A stretch of 64,000 bases of DNA, from the NCBI RefSeq assembly GCF_031846645.1, contig NZ_JAVRHN010000004.1, positions 1 through 64,000 of the forward strand, written 5' to 3'. The translations under genes and the position numbers were made by a program. Below the pieces are notes generated by a model that had not been told where the DNA came from, did no database searches, and worked only from the letters and a program-made list of their open reading frames with translations. The stretch is from Autumnicola psychrophila (GTDB taxonomy: Bacteria; Bacteroidota; Bacteroidia; Flavobacteriales; Flavobacteriaceae). Shown here one piece after another: positions 25,166 through 33,900 of this stretch (its first letter is position 1; the number at the start of each line of letters is the position of its first letter).

Positions 25166-26131
25166 ATGGAAAAAGCACTAGTAATAGGAATAAACGATTA
25201 TCTAAGTCACCCTCTTAAAGGAGCTGTAAATGATGCTAAAATCATTTCTGAGCTCCTACAAGTTAATGGAAATGATACTACTAATTTTGAAGTAACTACC
25301 CTTTATAATGTTGGTACGAAATCAGAATTATTGACTGAAATTTCCAATTTTTTTAATGTTAGTGCTGACATGGGGCTATTATATTTTGCTGGCCATGGCT
25401 ATGTAAATGAATTAGGCGGATTTTTAGTAACTCCTGATCACAAAAGATATGATGAAGGAATTGACATGAATTATATCTTAAAATTAGCCAATAACTCAAA
25501 AATAAGGAACAAGGTTATTATTCTTGATTGTTGTAAATCAGGAAATTTTGCAGAACCCGTTGAAGATGGAAGTATAACAAATATAAAAACGGGAACTTCA
25601 ATCCTTACATCCTCAAGAGAAGATGAACCATCAAAAGAAGTAAATGGTCATGGAGTTTTTACAAATCTATTTATTGAAGGTCTTAAAGGTGGTGCGGCAG
25701 ATATTAGAGGACATATTTCTCCTGGAGGCTTATATGCCTATATAGATCAGGCTTTAGGTGCACACGAGCAAAGGCCAGTATTTAAAACGAATGTTACCGA
25801 GTTTGTTAAATTAAGATGTATCATTCCTCAAGTTCCGCTTAGCACACTCAGAAAGTTAATAGAATATTTTGATTCTCCAACTGATGACTTTCAATTGAAT
25901 CCTTCATTTGAAGACACAAACTCCAATGAAAATGAACACAAAATCGTTGAGCCATATGCTGATGAAGAAAATATATTAATTTTTAAGGATCTTCAAAAAT
26001 TACGTAATGTAGGTTTAATAAATCCTGTAGATGAAGATCACATGTATGACGCAGCAATGAAATCAAAAACATGCAGACTTACCGCTTTAGGCCATCATTA
26101 CTGGAGATTAGTTCGCGAAGGAAGAATTTAG
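25166..26131 (+). CDS. Caspase-like (C14) protease, candidate Thoeris effector
   Basis: 321 residues. The N-terminal caspase-hemoglobinase fold is clear: ALVIGINDYLSHPLKGAVND, then LLYFAGHG with catalytic His77, then VIILDCCKSGNF with catalytic Cys123 (or Cys122). Residues about 215-260 are an acidic linker, and 265-321 form a small C-terminal domain (LIFKDLQKLRNVGLINPV, then RLTALGHHYWRLV) that looks like a winged helix. A TIR gene next to a caspase-like protease is the layout of type IV Thoeris, where a cyclic ADP-ribose signal switches the protease on and kills the infected cell. Two ThsB-like genes lie directly upstream. Confidence 0.85.
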   Translation: MEKALVIGINDYLSHPLKGAVNDAKIISELLQVNGNDTTNFEVTTLYNVGTKSELLTEISNFFNVSADMGLLYFAGHGYVNELGGFLVTPDHKRYDEGIDMNYILKLANNSKIRNKVIILDCCKSGNFAEPVEDGSITNIKTGTSILTSSREDEPSKEVNGHGVFTNLFIEGLKGGAADIRGHISPGGLYAYIDQALGAHEQRPVFKTNVTEFVKLRCIIPQVPLSTLRKLIEYFDSPTDDFQLNPSFEDTNSNENEHKIVEPYADEENILIFKDLQKLRNVGLINPVDEDHMYDAAMKSKTCRLTALGHHYWRLVREGRI

Positions 26132-26135
26132 AAAT

Positions 26136-27095
26136 ATGAAAGGGTATGATGTTCATTTTTTAGGAGAAAACTTTGTAATTGGAATGCCTAATTACGAAGA
26201 GTATAGTAATGATATAGCACTAAATAAGAAAACCACTAAAGATGAATTAGATTATATCCATTACAGTGTAATTCAAAGTAAAAGCAGAAGAGTTCCAATT
26301 GTTAGCGCAAGCAATATTTACAGAATTAAATATGAGAAAGTTGGCAGAGTTGGTAGTTTTAAAAAAGATGATAGGATTAGTAGTAACGAGCAATTAACTA
26401 CAACGGATTATAAACAATTTAATACAATAAAAGCAGCAACTATTGAAAAGGGTCATATGACCAAAAGAGAAGATGTGCAATGGGATTTAGATGGAGATGA
26501 AGATGACGCACAAAAAGCTGCAATAAGTACATTCTTTTATCCTAATGCTGCCCCCCAACATGATTCTTTAAATAATGGCCCATGGAAACATTTGGAAAAT
26601 TCGATTATTATAAAAGGGAGAGTTCCAGAGCCTGCAAAAGTTTCAGTTTTTACTGGTCCGGTATTGGATAAATTAGACCCTGAATTTAAGGTAAGACTTA
26701 AAGACGGTTCAATATTTAAAATCCCTATATTATTTTGGAAAGTAATTTATTATTTAAAGGTTGACGGTAAGCTTTATAGAGCAGGCTTCCTGATGGGGCA
26801 GATAAATCCTTTAAGGAAGGATGATTTGATTAATGAAATCGGTTTTCGAGATTTTGAATTAGTCGAAAAGAAAACATCGCTCAAACCTTTTCTTGACTTT
26901 AAGGAGGATGAAAATTATCAAGTTTCTGTTTCATTGATTGAAGAACTCACAAAATTAAAATTTCAAAATGCTATTGATCGTCATGAGAATATAAAACCAA
27001 CAATTCTAAAATTAGAAGAAGTTCAAATTAGAAGTTTTGAAGACAGTTTAATTAATCAGGAACCCTCTTTTGAGGTTACTGGCTTATTAGTTTAA
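26136..27095 (+). CDS. NucA-type DNA/RNA non-specific endonuclease-like protein
   Basis: 319 residues. Residues 40-150 carry the beta-beta-alpha-metal nuclease pattern: IHYSVIQSKSRRVPIVSASN, then GHMTKRED with the likely general base His107, and STFFYPNAAPQHDSLNNGPW containing Asn137 and Asn146/147. Glu154 follows in WKHLEN. The usual Arg before Gly-His is Lys here. The C-terminal half (about 160-319) is not recognised. It begins 4 bases after the caspase-like gene, so the products are coexpressed. It could be a second effector or a protease substrate; this is inference. Confidence 0.75.
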   Translation: MKGYDVHFLGENFVIGMPNYEEYSNDIALNKKTTKDELDYIHYSVIQSKSRRVPIVSASNIYRIKYEKVGRVGSFKKDDRISSNEQLTTTDYKQFNTIKAATIEKGHMTKREDVQWDLDGDEDDAQKAAISTFFYPNAAPQHDSLNNGPWKHLENSIIIKGRVPEPAKVSVFTGPVLDKLDPEFKVRLKDGSIFKIPILFWKVIYYLKVDGKLYRAGFLMGQINPLRKDDLINEIGFRDFELVEKKTSLKPFLDFKEDENYQVSVSLIEELTKLKFQNAIDRHENIKPTILKLEEVQIRSFEDSLINQEPSFEVTGLLV

Positions 27096-27617
27096 ATGGA
27101 AAAAGATATTAACATTTTTATTTCGCATCCCACTCCTTATAATAGATTTCAGAAAGGCTTTCTTGCTTTAATTGACCTTGAACTAAGGAAACACGGATTA
27201 AACCCCACAAATTTGGGGAAGAATAATTGGAGTTTTATAAGTCCATTACAACCCATTAAAGAAATAATGGATACTTGTGTTGCTGCAATAGTTATTGGCT
27301 TAGAAAGACATCATAGTTTCATAGGATATGATAAAGAATTTTCTAAAAGCTCAAAGGAATTAATTCATAAATACAGTTCATCGCCATGGATTCAAATAGA
27401 AGCAGGAATGGCGTATCAAGCTGGGTTACCTATATTAATATTAAAAGAAGACAAAGTCTATGGTGAGGGAATATTAGACCCCCAGATAAGTAATTCATTT
27501 GTTTTTGAATTCAACTTAAAGAAACTACAAAGAAAAATCTCACCTGAACTGGAAGAAATTATTTGTAGTTGGGTAAATCATTTTAAACCTTCCATTAATG
27601 GCAATATACACAAGTAG
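27096..27617 (+). CDS. TIR-like / deoxyribosyltransferase-fold protein
   Basis: 173 residues. A Rossmann-like start (INIFISHPTPYNRF) is followed by AAIVIGLERHHSF and SPWIQIEAGMAYQAGLPILIL, where Glu102 sits in the position of the TIR or nucleoside deoxyribosyltransferase catalytic Glu. It is distinct from the two DUF1863-type proteins upstream. It starts directly after the nuclease stop and overlaps the next TIR gene by 20 bases, so it is part of the same operon. It may degrade NAD+ as an effector or make a signal. Family placement is by fold pattern only. Confidence 0.6.
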   Translation: MEKDINIFISHPTPYNRFQKGFLALIDLELRKHGLNPTNLGKNNWSFISPLQPIKEIMDTCVAAIVIGLERHHSFIGYDKEFSKSSKELIHKYSSSPWIQIEAGMAYQAGLPILILKEDKVYGEGILDPQISNSFVFEFNLKKLQRKISPELEEIICSWVNHFKPSINGNIHK

Positions 27618-28185
27618 TTATCTGAAAAATCTTTCACAAAGGAAAACTGTTCTTTTGAGTAGTAAAATTTTAAATGAAAGTAAAAAAACTCATACCAGCT
27701 TTGATATATTTCTTTCACATAGTTTTCTTGACAAAGATGAAGTTGAAGGTTTATATATTGAATTAACTAATCAAGGTTTTTCTGTCTATGTTGACTGGAT
27801 AATTGACCCTCATTTAGATAGAACAAATGTGACAAAAGCATCTGCAAAATTAATTCAGAATAGATTGAAAATTTCCAAATCACTATTACTTGCGATTTCA
27901 ACCAACGCCACCGTTTCAAAATGGATGCCGTGGGAATTAGGTTATGTTGATGGAAACACGAACAAATGTGCAATTATACCTGTTTCTAAAAGTGAGTATG
28001 CTCCAAATTCATATGCTGGAGCGGAATATTTATCCATTTATCCTTTTATAAAAAAGGTTCCAACACGTGGATCAGGAGAAAAACTATTTGTGATTGAAGA
28101 ATCTTTAAAATATATAATATTCGATGATTGGATCAATTTAGGAGAAAAACCCAAAGCACAAACAATAAATATTTATCAATATTAA
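27598..28185 (+). CDS. TIR-domain protein
   Basis: 195 residues. About 34 N-terminal residues precede a canonical TIR start FDIFLSHSFLDKDEVEGLY. GFSVYVDWI, SKSLLLAISTNAT and SKWMPWELGYVDG follow, with the candidate catalytic Glu113. This is a different TIR subfamily from the DUF1863-type copies and resembles TIRs of other antiphage systems. It is the last gene of the cluster; hsdS begins 152 bases later. The start at 27598 overlaps the previous gene, and later Met residues are possible. Confidence 0.78.
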   Translation: MAIYTSSYLKNLSQRKTVLLSSKILNESKKTHTSFDIFLSHSFLDKDEVEGLYIELTNQGFSVYVDWIIDPHLDRTNVTKASAKLIQNRLKISKSLLLAISTNATVSKWMPWELGYVDGNTNKCAIIPVSKSEYAPNSYAGAEYLSIYPFIKKVPTRGSGEKLFVIEESLKYIIFDDWINLGEKPKAQTINIYQY

Positions 28186-28337
28186 ATTTTGCGAGATATA
28201 TCCTGGAAAATAAAAGCCGGTTTAGTAACAAAGTCAAGGGTTTTAGAATGCCTCAACTTTTTTTTGTTTAGCAAGGCTGCAGCCCGCAGTAAGCAATAAT
28301 CTTAACCTATCCGTAAAATAAGGTAACCCAACAACTA

Positions 28338-29510
28338 ATGCCAGAAAATTGGAAAATATATAAACTTACAGATTTAGGTTCCATAGCAAGAGGGAAATCC
28401 AAACACAGACCGAGAGATGCTTCGCACTTGTATGGTGGAAAATATCCCTTTATACAAACCGGAGATGTCAAGGCTGCTAACCACAGGTTAAATACACATA
28501 CACAAACATATTCTGAAGCTGGATTAGCACAAAGCAAGTTATGGCCCAAAAACACAATGTGTATTACTATTGCCGCCAACATTGCAGAAACGGCAATTCT
28601 TAATTACCCTGCTTGTTTTCCTGACAGTATTATTGGTTTTGTTGCAGACGAAGAAAAATGTGATATCGAGTTTGTAGAGTATCTAATGCAATTTTTCAAA
28701 AAGCAGATTCAAACTCACTCTATTGGTTCTGTCCAGGATAATATAAATCTTGGAACCTTTCAGAGAGTAGAATTTACTGTACCTCCTTTACCTGAACAAA
28801 AATCCATCGCCTCCATCCTCTCTGCTTTAGACGATAAGATTGAGCTCAACCTCCAGATGAACAACACCCTGGAAGAAATGGCAATGGCCTTATACAAGCA
28901 CTTGTTTGTGGATTTTGGGCCTTTTTTGGATGGGGAATTTGTAGGTTCTGAAATTGGAGAAATTCCGAAGGGATGGGAAGTTAAAAAGTTGGAAGATCTA
29001 TTAGAAATTAAATATGGGAAGGATCATAAAAAACTTGAAAAGGGAACCATTCCCGTATATGGTTCCGGAGGTATAATGAGATATGTAGATACGTTCCTCT
29101 ACGATCAGGAGTCGATTTTAATCCCTCGAAAGGGTACTTTAAGTAATTTGTTTTATTTGAGTGAACCTTTCTGGTCAGTTGACACAATGTTTTATTCTAA
29201 ATTCAGAAAACAAAATTTTGGAAAGTATATTTTTTACTTTTTAAAATCTCAGGATTTAGCTTCAATGGATGTTGGTTCTGCAATACCCAGTTTAACAACA
29301 GAATTACTAAAACGAATAAAAATTTTAGTTCCATCTACCCAAGAAGTAGAAAAATTTAATGAAATTGTGAGTGGGTACTTCAAAGTAATGGAAAGCAATA
29401 AAGATGAAAACAAATCTCTAACCCAACTCCGCGACACCTTATTGCCAAAACTCATCAGCGGGGAAGTCCGCGTGAAAGACGTGGAGAAAACCTTATCTGA
29501 AGTCTTATGA
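28338..29510 (+). CDS. hsdS: Type I restriction-modification specificity subunit
   Basis: 390 residues with the usual two target-recognition domains. TRD1 covers about residues 1-150 and TRD2 about 205-345. The first conserved helical spacer is PPLPEQKSIASILSALDDKI, followed by LNLQMNNTLEEMAMALYKHL. The second is near the C terminus (SLTQLRDTLLPKLISGEV). It determines the DNA sequence recognised by both HsdM and HsdR. The stop overlaps the hsdR start by 4 bases. The central spacer is GC-richer, like hsdM/hsdR, while the TRDs are AT-rich, as expected for exchanged recognition domains. Confidence 0.95.
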   Translation: MPENWKIYKLTDLGSIARGKSKHRPRDASHLYGGKYPFIQTGDVKAANHRLNTHTQTYSEAGLAQSKLWPKNTMCITIAANIAETAILNYPACFPDSIIGFVADEEKCDIEFVEYLMQFFKKQIQTHSIGSVQDNINLGTFQRVEFTVPPLPEQKSIASILSALDDKIELNLQMNNTLEEMAMALYKHLFVDFGPFLDGEFVGSEIGEIPKGWEVKKLEDLLEIKYGKDHKKLEKGTIPVYGSGGIMRYVDTFLYDQESILIPRKGTLSNLFYLSEPFWSVDTMFYSKFRKQNFGKYIFYFLKSQDLASMDVGSAIPSLTTELLKRIKILVPSTQEVEKFNEIVSGYFKVMESNKDENKSLTQLRDTLLPKLISGEVRVKDVEKTLSEVL

Positions 29511-32509
29511 CACAAATGATCGAGATCACGGTGCAAAAGGCTGCCATAGAGTGCCTCAAGGAGTTGGGATACACCTATAAAGAAGGCAATTCCCTGCAGC
29601 GGGATCTCAAAAAGGTGGTTTTGGAGGAGGATCTTCGGGAATTTTTAACAAGCTCCTATCCCGGTGTTCCGGCAACCGCCATTAACGAAGCACTTTCAGC
29701 TTTTACGCAGCACGAGGGAATGGATCTCGATCACCGCAACCGCGATTTTCATCTTAAAATGACCCAGGGGGTTTCCATTACCTGGAAAGATGCTTCGGGC
29801 AAAGAACAGGCCCGCCACCTCTACCCTATTCATTACAAAGAGCCGGAGAAAAACACCTTTGTATGTGCAGATGAAGTAAAGATCATTGGCAAGAACAGCC
29901 GGCGCACAGATCTGCTCGTCTTCATCAACGGACTTCCGCTCATTGTTTTTGAGTTCAAGAATATGTTTGATCCCGAGGTGGGCGTGGAAAACGCGCACCG
30001 GCAAATTGGGCATTACTTTCAGGATATTCCGCAGCTGTTTGATTACAATGCCATCACGGTAGTTTCAGATGGGCTGGAAACCCTGCACGGGATGTACAAT
30101 TCTTCGCTAAAGTGGTTTGCTCCGTGGAAAAGTGTACACGGGGATGACCTTCAGCAGAAACAGGAACTTCAGCTGGAAACCTTGCTGAAGGGATTATTTC
30201 CGAAGAAAACCTTATTAAATTACCTGCAAAACTTCATTTTCCACGAAGACCACAACGGGAAAATAATCAAGAAAGGCGCAAAATATCACCAGTACTGGGG
30301 CATCAAAAAAGCGGTGGACTCTGCGGTAGAAAATATAAAACCCACGGGTGACGGCCGGCTGGGAGTGATCTGGCACACGCAGGGATCTGGCAAAAGCATT
30401 TCGATGGCCATCCTTACCGGGATCCTGCGGCAAATGCCCGAAATGAAAAATCCCACCATCCTCATCCAGGTAGACCGCAATGACCTGGACCAGCAACTCT
30501 ATGAGAATTTTGTGCTGTGCAAAGACCTGGTGGGCCACGTACAACACGCCACTACCACCGATGAGCTGCGGGCCCAGCTGAGCACCGATGGCGGCGGGGT
30601 GATCTTTACCACCATTGAGAAATTTCGGTTAAAAGAACTGGCTTCGGGAAAAGAGCTCTCCCACCCTGTACTTTCTGAACGTACCAACCTTATCGTGATG
30701 GCAGATGAAGCCCACCGCACCCAGTACGGGTTCCATAGCGGCGGCTTTGCGCAGAACATAAGACGCGCCTTGCCCAATGCCTCTTTTATAGGCTTCACCG
30801 GAACTCCCGTAGATGGCAAAGATGCCGATACCCAACAGGTATTTGGCCCCACCATTCACACCTACGATATCAAACAGGCCGTGGAAGACGGTGCCACGGT
30901 GCCCATTTATTACGAGCCAAAAATGGTTCCGCTCAACATCAAAGCCAAATATGATAAGGAGCTGGATGAAATGGAAGAAGATGAGGACGAGGAGAACAAT
31001 GCCGTTTGGGCCGCGATAGAAGATGCCGCCGGGGCTGCTGACCGCGTAGAAAGGGTTGCCAAAGACATCCTCACCCATTTTAAGGCCAGGACCGAAAGTC
31101 TGGAAGGCAAAGCGATGATCGTTTGTATGAGCCGCAAGAACTGCGTAAAAATGTACAATGCGCTTAGCGCACTTAAAAAATGCCCTGAAATAGCCGTGAT
31201 AATGACCGGAAACATCAGCAAAGATCCGCCAGGCTGGAATCCTCATATACGCACCAAAGATGCGATGGAAGCCATAAAAAAGCGTTTCCGCACGCCTGAG
31301 GATCCGCTGCAAATCGTGATCGTTCGCGATATGTGGCTCACGGGATTTGATGCCCCCTGCGCCCATACGATGTATGTGGATAAGATAATGAAAGGCCATA
31401 ACCTGATGCAGGCGATTGCAAGGGTGAACAGGGTCTTTAAAGACAAACCCAACGGACTCGTAGTAGATTTCATAGGCATTTCCGGCTTCCTTGCCGAAGC
31501 CACCAAAAAATACACCGCCGGAGGCGGGGAAGGAAAACCGACTTTGGATCTTGAAGCTGCGGTGGAAATTTGCCTGAATCAGTTTCAAAAAGTGAAGGAT
31601 CTGATTGGTGATTTTGATGCGGAAACAGTCAATTCAATGGCCGAAATGGACAAAATGAAATGGTCCAGCGGAGTGGTGAACAATCTTCTGAAATCTGATC
31701 CTGTTACCGATGCTTTTTTGCTGGAAGAGCGAAAGCTGACGGAACTGGTGGCGATGACGAGTTCAGATCCCCGTGTTTGGGAAATACAGGAAGAGCTGGC
31801 GATCATTCAGAAGATAAGGCAACTAATCAGAAAGATCAAATTCCCTCCCGGTCCGCGCAGAGAGAAGAATGAAAAGATAAAAGACCTGATAAGCAAATCC
31901 CTGGAATCGCAGGAAATTGTAGACCTGGCAAAAATGTATAACCTGGACAAGATCGATATTTCCATAGTAGACGACCGCTTCCAGGCCATTGTAAAGGAAA
32001 AAGGCGACGAGAACATCAAAGTCGAATTGCTGCGTAGGATCATCAACGACGAAATAAGAGTGAGAATGCCCAAGAACATCCGCCGGATGCGCAAGCTGAA
32101 AGACGAGCTGGAAAAAGTGCTGAGCAACTACCACAGAAACTCGCTGGATTCCATCGCCGCCATTAAGCATCTGCTGGACATCGCGAATGAATTTCAGCAG
32201 GATGACATCAGGACCAAACAACTCGGTTTAACCGAAGATGAACTGGCATTCTACGACCTCTTATCAGCCAACGAAAAGTTATTAAACCAATCCGGTCCCA
32301 TCCAGGACCTGGTGCATAAAGTAGTGGATTCCGTCAAGAAAAACCTGCAGCTCGACTGGACCAAAAAAGAAGACGCCCGTGCCGCCATTCGACTGGCAGT
32401 GAAAAAGGAATTACGCGGCAAAGTGCCATTTTCAGAACTGGACAATTTACTGAAGGAAGTAATTGAACAGGCTGAGGGGCAGTATAGGGATTGGCCGATG
32501 GAGGCTTAG
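29507..32509 (+). CDS. hsdR: Type I restriction endonuclease/translocase subunit
   Basis: 1000 residues. The PD-(D/E)xK nuclease domain (about residues 100-160) shows RRTDLLVFINGLPLIVFEFKN, with Asp, Glu and Lys in place. The SF2 motor has Walker A HTQGSGKSISM near residue 290, DEAH near 400 (VMADEAHRTQYG), and RVNRVFKDKP as motif VI. The C-terminal helical region contacts HsdM. It cleaves unmodified DNA after translocation. Its 3' end is the parent of three separate duplicated tails at 33648-33702, 50901-51338 and 52730-52880. Confidence 0.96.
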   Translation: MTQMIEITVQKAAIECLKELGYTYKEGNSLQRDLKKVVLEEDLREFLTSSYPGVPATAINEALSAFTQHEGMDLDHRNRDFHLKMTQGVSITWKDASGKEQARHLYPIHYKEPEKNTFVCADEVKIIGKNSRRTDLLVFINGLPLIVFEFKNMFDPEVGVENAHRQIGHYFQDIPQLFDYNAITVVSDGLETLHGMYNSSLKWFAPWKSVHGDDLQQKQELQLETLLKGLFPKKTLLNYLQNFIFHEDHNGKIIKKGAKYHQYWGIKKAVDSAVENIKPTGDGRLGVIWHTQGSGKSISMAILTGILRQMPEMKNPTILIQVDRNDLDQQLYENFVLCKDLVGHVQHATTTDELRAQLSTDGGGVIFTTIEKFRLKELASGKELSHPVLSERTNLIVMADEAHRTQYGFHSGGFAQNIRRALPNASFIGFTGTPVDGKDADTQQVFGPTIHTYDIKQAVEDGATVPIYYEPKMVPLNIKAKYDKELDEMEEDEDEENNAVWAAIEDAAGAADRVERVAKDILTHFKARTESLEGKAMIVCMSRKNCVKMYNALSALKKCPEIAVIMTGNISKDPPGWNPHIRTKDAMEAIKKRFRTPEDPLQIVIVRDMWLTGFDAPCAHTMYVDKIMKGHNLMQAIARVNRVFKDKPNGLVVDFIGISGFLAEATKKYTAGGGEGKPTLDLEAAVEICLNQFQKVKDLIGDFDAETVNSMAEMDKMKWSSGVVNNLLKSDPVTDAFLLEERKLTELVAMTSSDPRVWEIQEELAIIQKIRQLIRKIKFPPGPRREKNEKIKDLISKSLESQEIVDLAKMYNLDKIDISIVDDRFQAIVKEKGDENIKVELLRRIINDEIRVRMPKNIRRMRKLKDELEKVLSNYHRNSLDSIAAIKHLLDIANEFQQDDIRTKQLGLTEDELAFYDLLSANEKLLNQSGPIQDLVHKVVDSVKKNLQLDWTKKEDARAAIRLAVKKELRGKVPFSELDNLLKEVIEQAEGQYRDWPMEA

Positions 32510-32559
32510 GGAGTACTTTAAATTTTTGTTTTTTGTCTAATAAATTAAAAATGATCTAA

Positions 32560-33564
32560 ATGAATAAAGACAAATGGAATGAATTCTGTTTTTTGTTATC
32601 TGACAATGTAAAAGCAGATATCAGCGAAAATGCATTTGAACAAAAAGTTATTCAGGCTTTAATGGTTTTAAACTGGAAACAATATTCCGGCGATCTTGAG
32701 GTGAGATCAACTTTTCAGGTTGGAGCGGCAAACAAAATTACTCCCGACTTTATAGTTAGATCTCCAGAAGGTCAGAGGTTATTTGTTATTGAAATTAAAC
32801 AGCCCGCTATTCCGTTCAACTCCTCTTTCCAACAACAGCTCTTCTCATATATGCGCTTCCTGAGGTTGGAGTACGGTGTTTTAATTGGGCAGGGGATACA
32901 GATCTTTTATGACGGCAAGCTGAGTAATCAGGAAGATCCTGTTCTATTGGAAACCATAAATTTTGAAAAAGATAATGAAAAAGGAGAAAAGTTTGTAGAA
33001 CTTTTCAGCAAAGAAAATTTTGGTTCTGAAAATTTAGTTGCATTTACAAAAAAGGCTCTCAAAAAAATAAATCGTAAAGAAGACGCTAAAGAACTAAATG
33101 AAAAAATTCTCGCCCTGGACTTTAAAAAGAAATTGAGAGAATTGATTAAACAGAATTTCATAGGAGAATACGATGCAGAAGTTATTGATACCGTTCTTGA
33201 GGAAATAAGATTTGATATAACTACCGTAAATAAAGCTTTTTCAAATCGAGAGCATCCCGTTCATAATACTCCCACCCGAAGAACATCACGTGTACAGGGT
33301 AATTTTGATTATAAGTCCTCAACCCTTCCAATCTTACTCAACCCGGAAAACGAATATGAATTTAGGAGAAAACTTTTATTAACTAAAAGAGCTTATATAA
33401 CCACTTACTATGCAAATGGGAAAAGTGAGAAAAAAACCTGGAATGCACACAGCTTCCGTGAAAGTTCCCACGTATTAGGAAATATAAGGTCACGGCCGGA
33501 ATTCAGACAGGGAGAATGGCAAAAAAGGGGAATTGTGAAAGTATTTCTTTCTATTAATGAATGA
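32560..33564 (+). CDS. HsdR_N-like PD-(D/E)xK nuclease-domain protein
   Basis: 334 residues. Residues 20-130 resemble the type I restriction R-protein N-terminal nuclease domain, with ITPDFIVRSPEGQRLFVIEIKQP supplying Asp, Glu and Lys. There is no motor domain. The middle is helical and charged, and the C-terminal 80 residues form an unrecognised domain (TTYYANGKSEKKTW, SSHVLGNIRSRPEFR). It sits 50 bases after hsdR and is followed at once by a duplicated hsdR tail, so it appears to be a passenger inserted at the hsdR 3' end. A defence role is plausible but unproven. Confidence 0.7.
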   Translation: MNKDKWNEFCFLLSDNVKADISENAFEQKVIQALMVLNWKQYSGDLEVRSTFQVGAANKITPDFIVRSPEGQRLFVIEIKQPAIPFNSSFQQQLFSYMRFLRLEYGVLIGQGIQIFYDGKLSNQEDPVLLETINFEKDNEKGEKFVELFSKENFGSENLVAFTKKALKKINRKEDAKELNEKILALDFKKKLRELIKQNFIGEYDAEVIDTVLEEIRFDITTVNKAFSNREHPVHNTPTRRTSRVQGNFDYKSSTLPILLNPENEYEFRRKLLLTKRAYITTYYANGKSEKKTWNAHSFRESSHVLGNIRSRPEFRQGEWQKRGIVKVFLSINE

Positions 33565-33647
33565 AATTAATTGATTTTAATATTACTCTAAATTAAAATC
33601 TAACCAACCTCAAATTTTTCGTTTTCTGAATTATATAATTTGTTATA

Positions 33648-33702
33648 GGATGTACTTGAACAGGCTGAGGGCCAGTACAGGGATTGGCCGATGGAGGCTT
33701 AA
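33648..33702 (+). pseudogene. Duplicated 3' tail of hsdR
   Basis: 55 bases match the hsdR end at 32455-32509 with a handful of changes (LEQAEGQYRDWPMEA then stop). It follows the HsdR_N-like gene, so that gene is bracketed by two hsdR tails. Just beyond, at about 33783-33882, an open stretch ending NCAKCG is another unassigned gene scrap. Confidence 0.85.
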
Positions 33703-33900
33703 AATTAAAACAGTTAAATAAAAGCCTTGGAAAACATGCTCTAAAAAAACAATTATAATTAAATTAAACGCAACAAAATTAAGCCCCCAAGCCATTTCCC
33801 AAAGGGCAATATTTTGAGGAGTTTTTAGAAAAAAAATTAAATTGGGATCTCACAGGAAAATCTAATTGTGCTAAATGTGGATAAAAAGAAGCATTTTCTT

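Noticed and set aside
29696..32445. Several long open frames on the minus strand of hsdR
   Set aside because: They are antisense shadows of a clear, motif-rich gene with high GC, and none shows a family motif.
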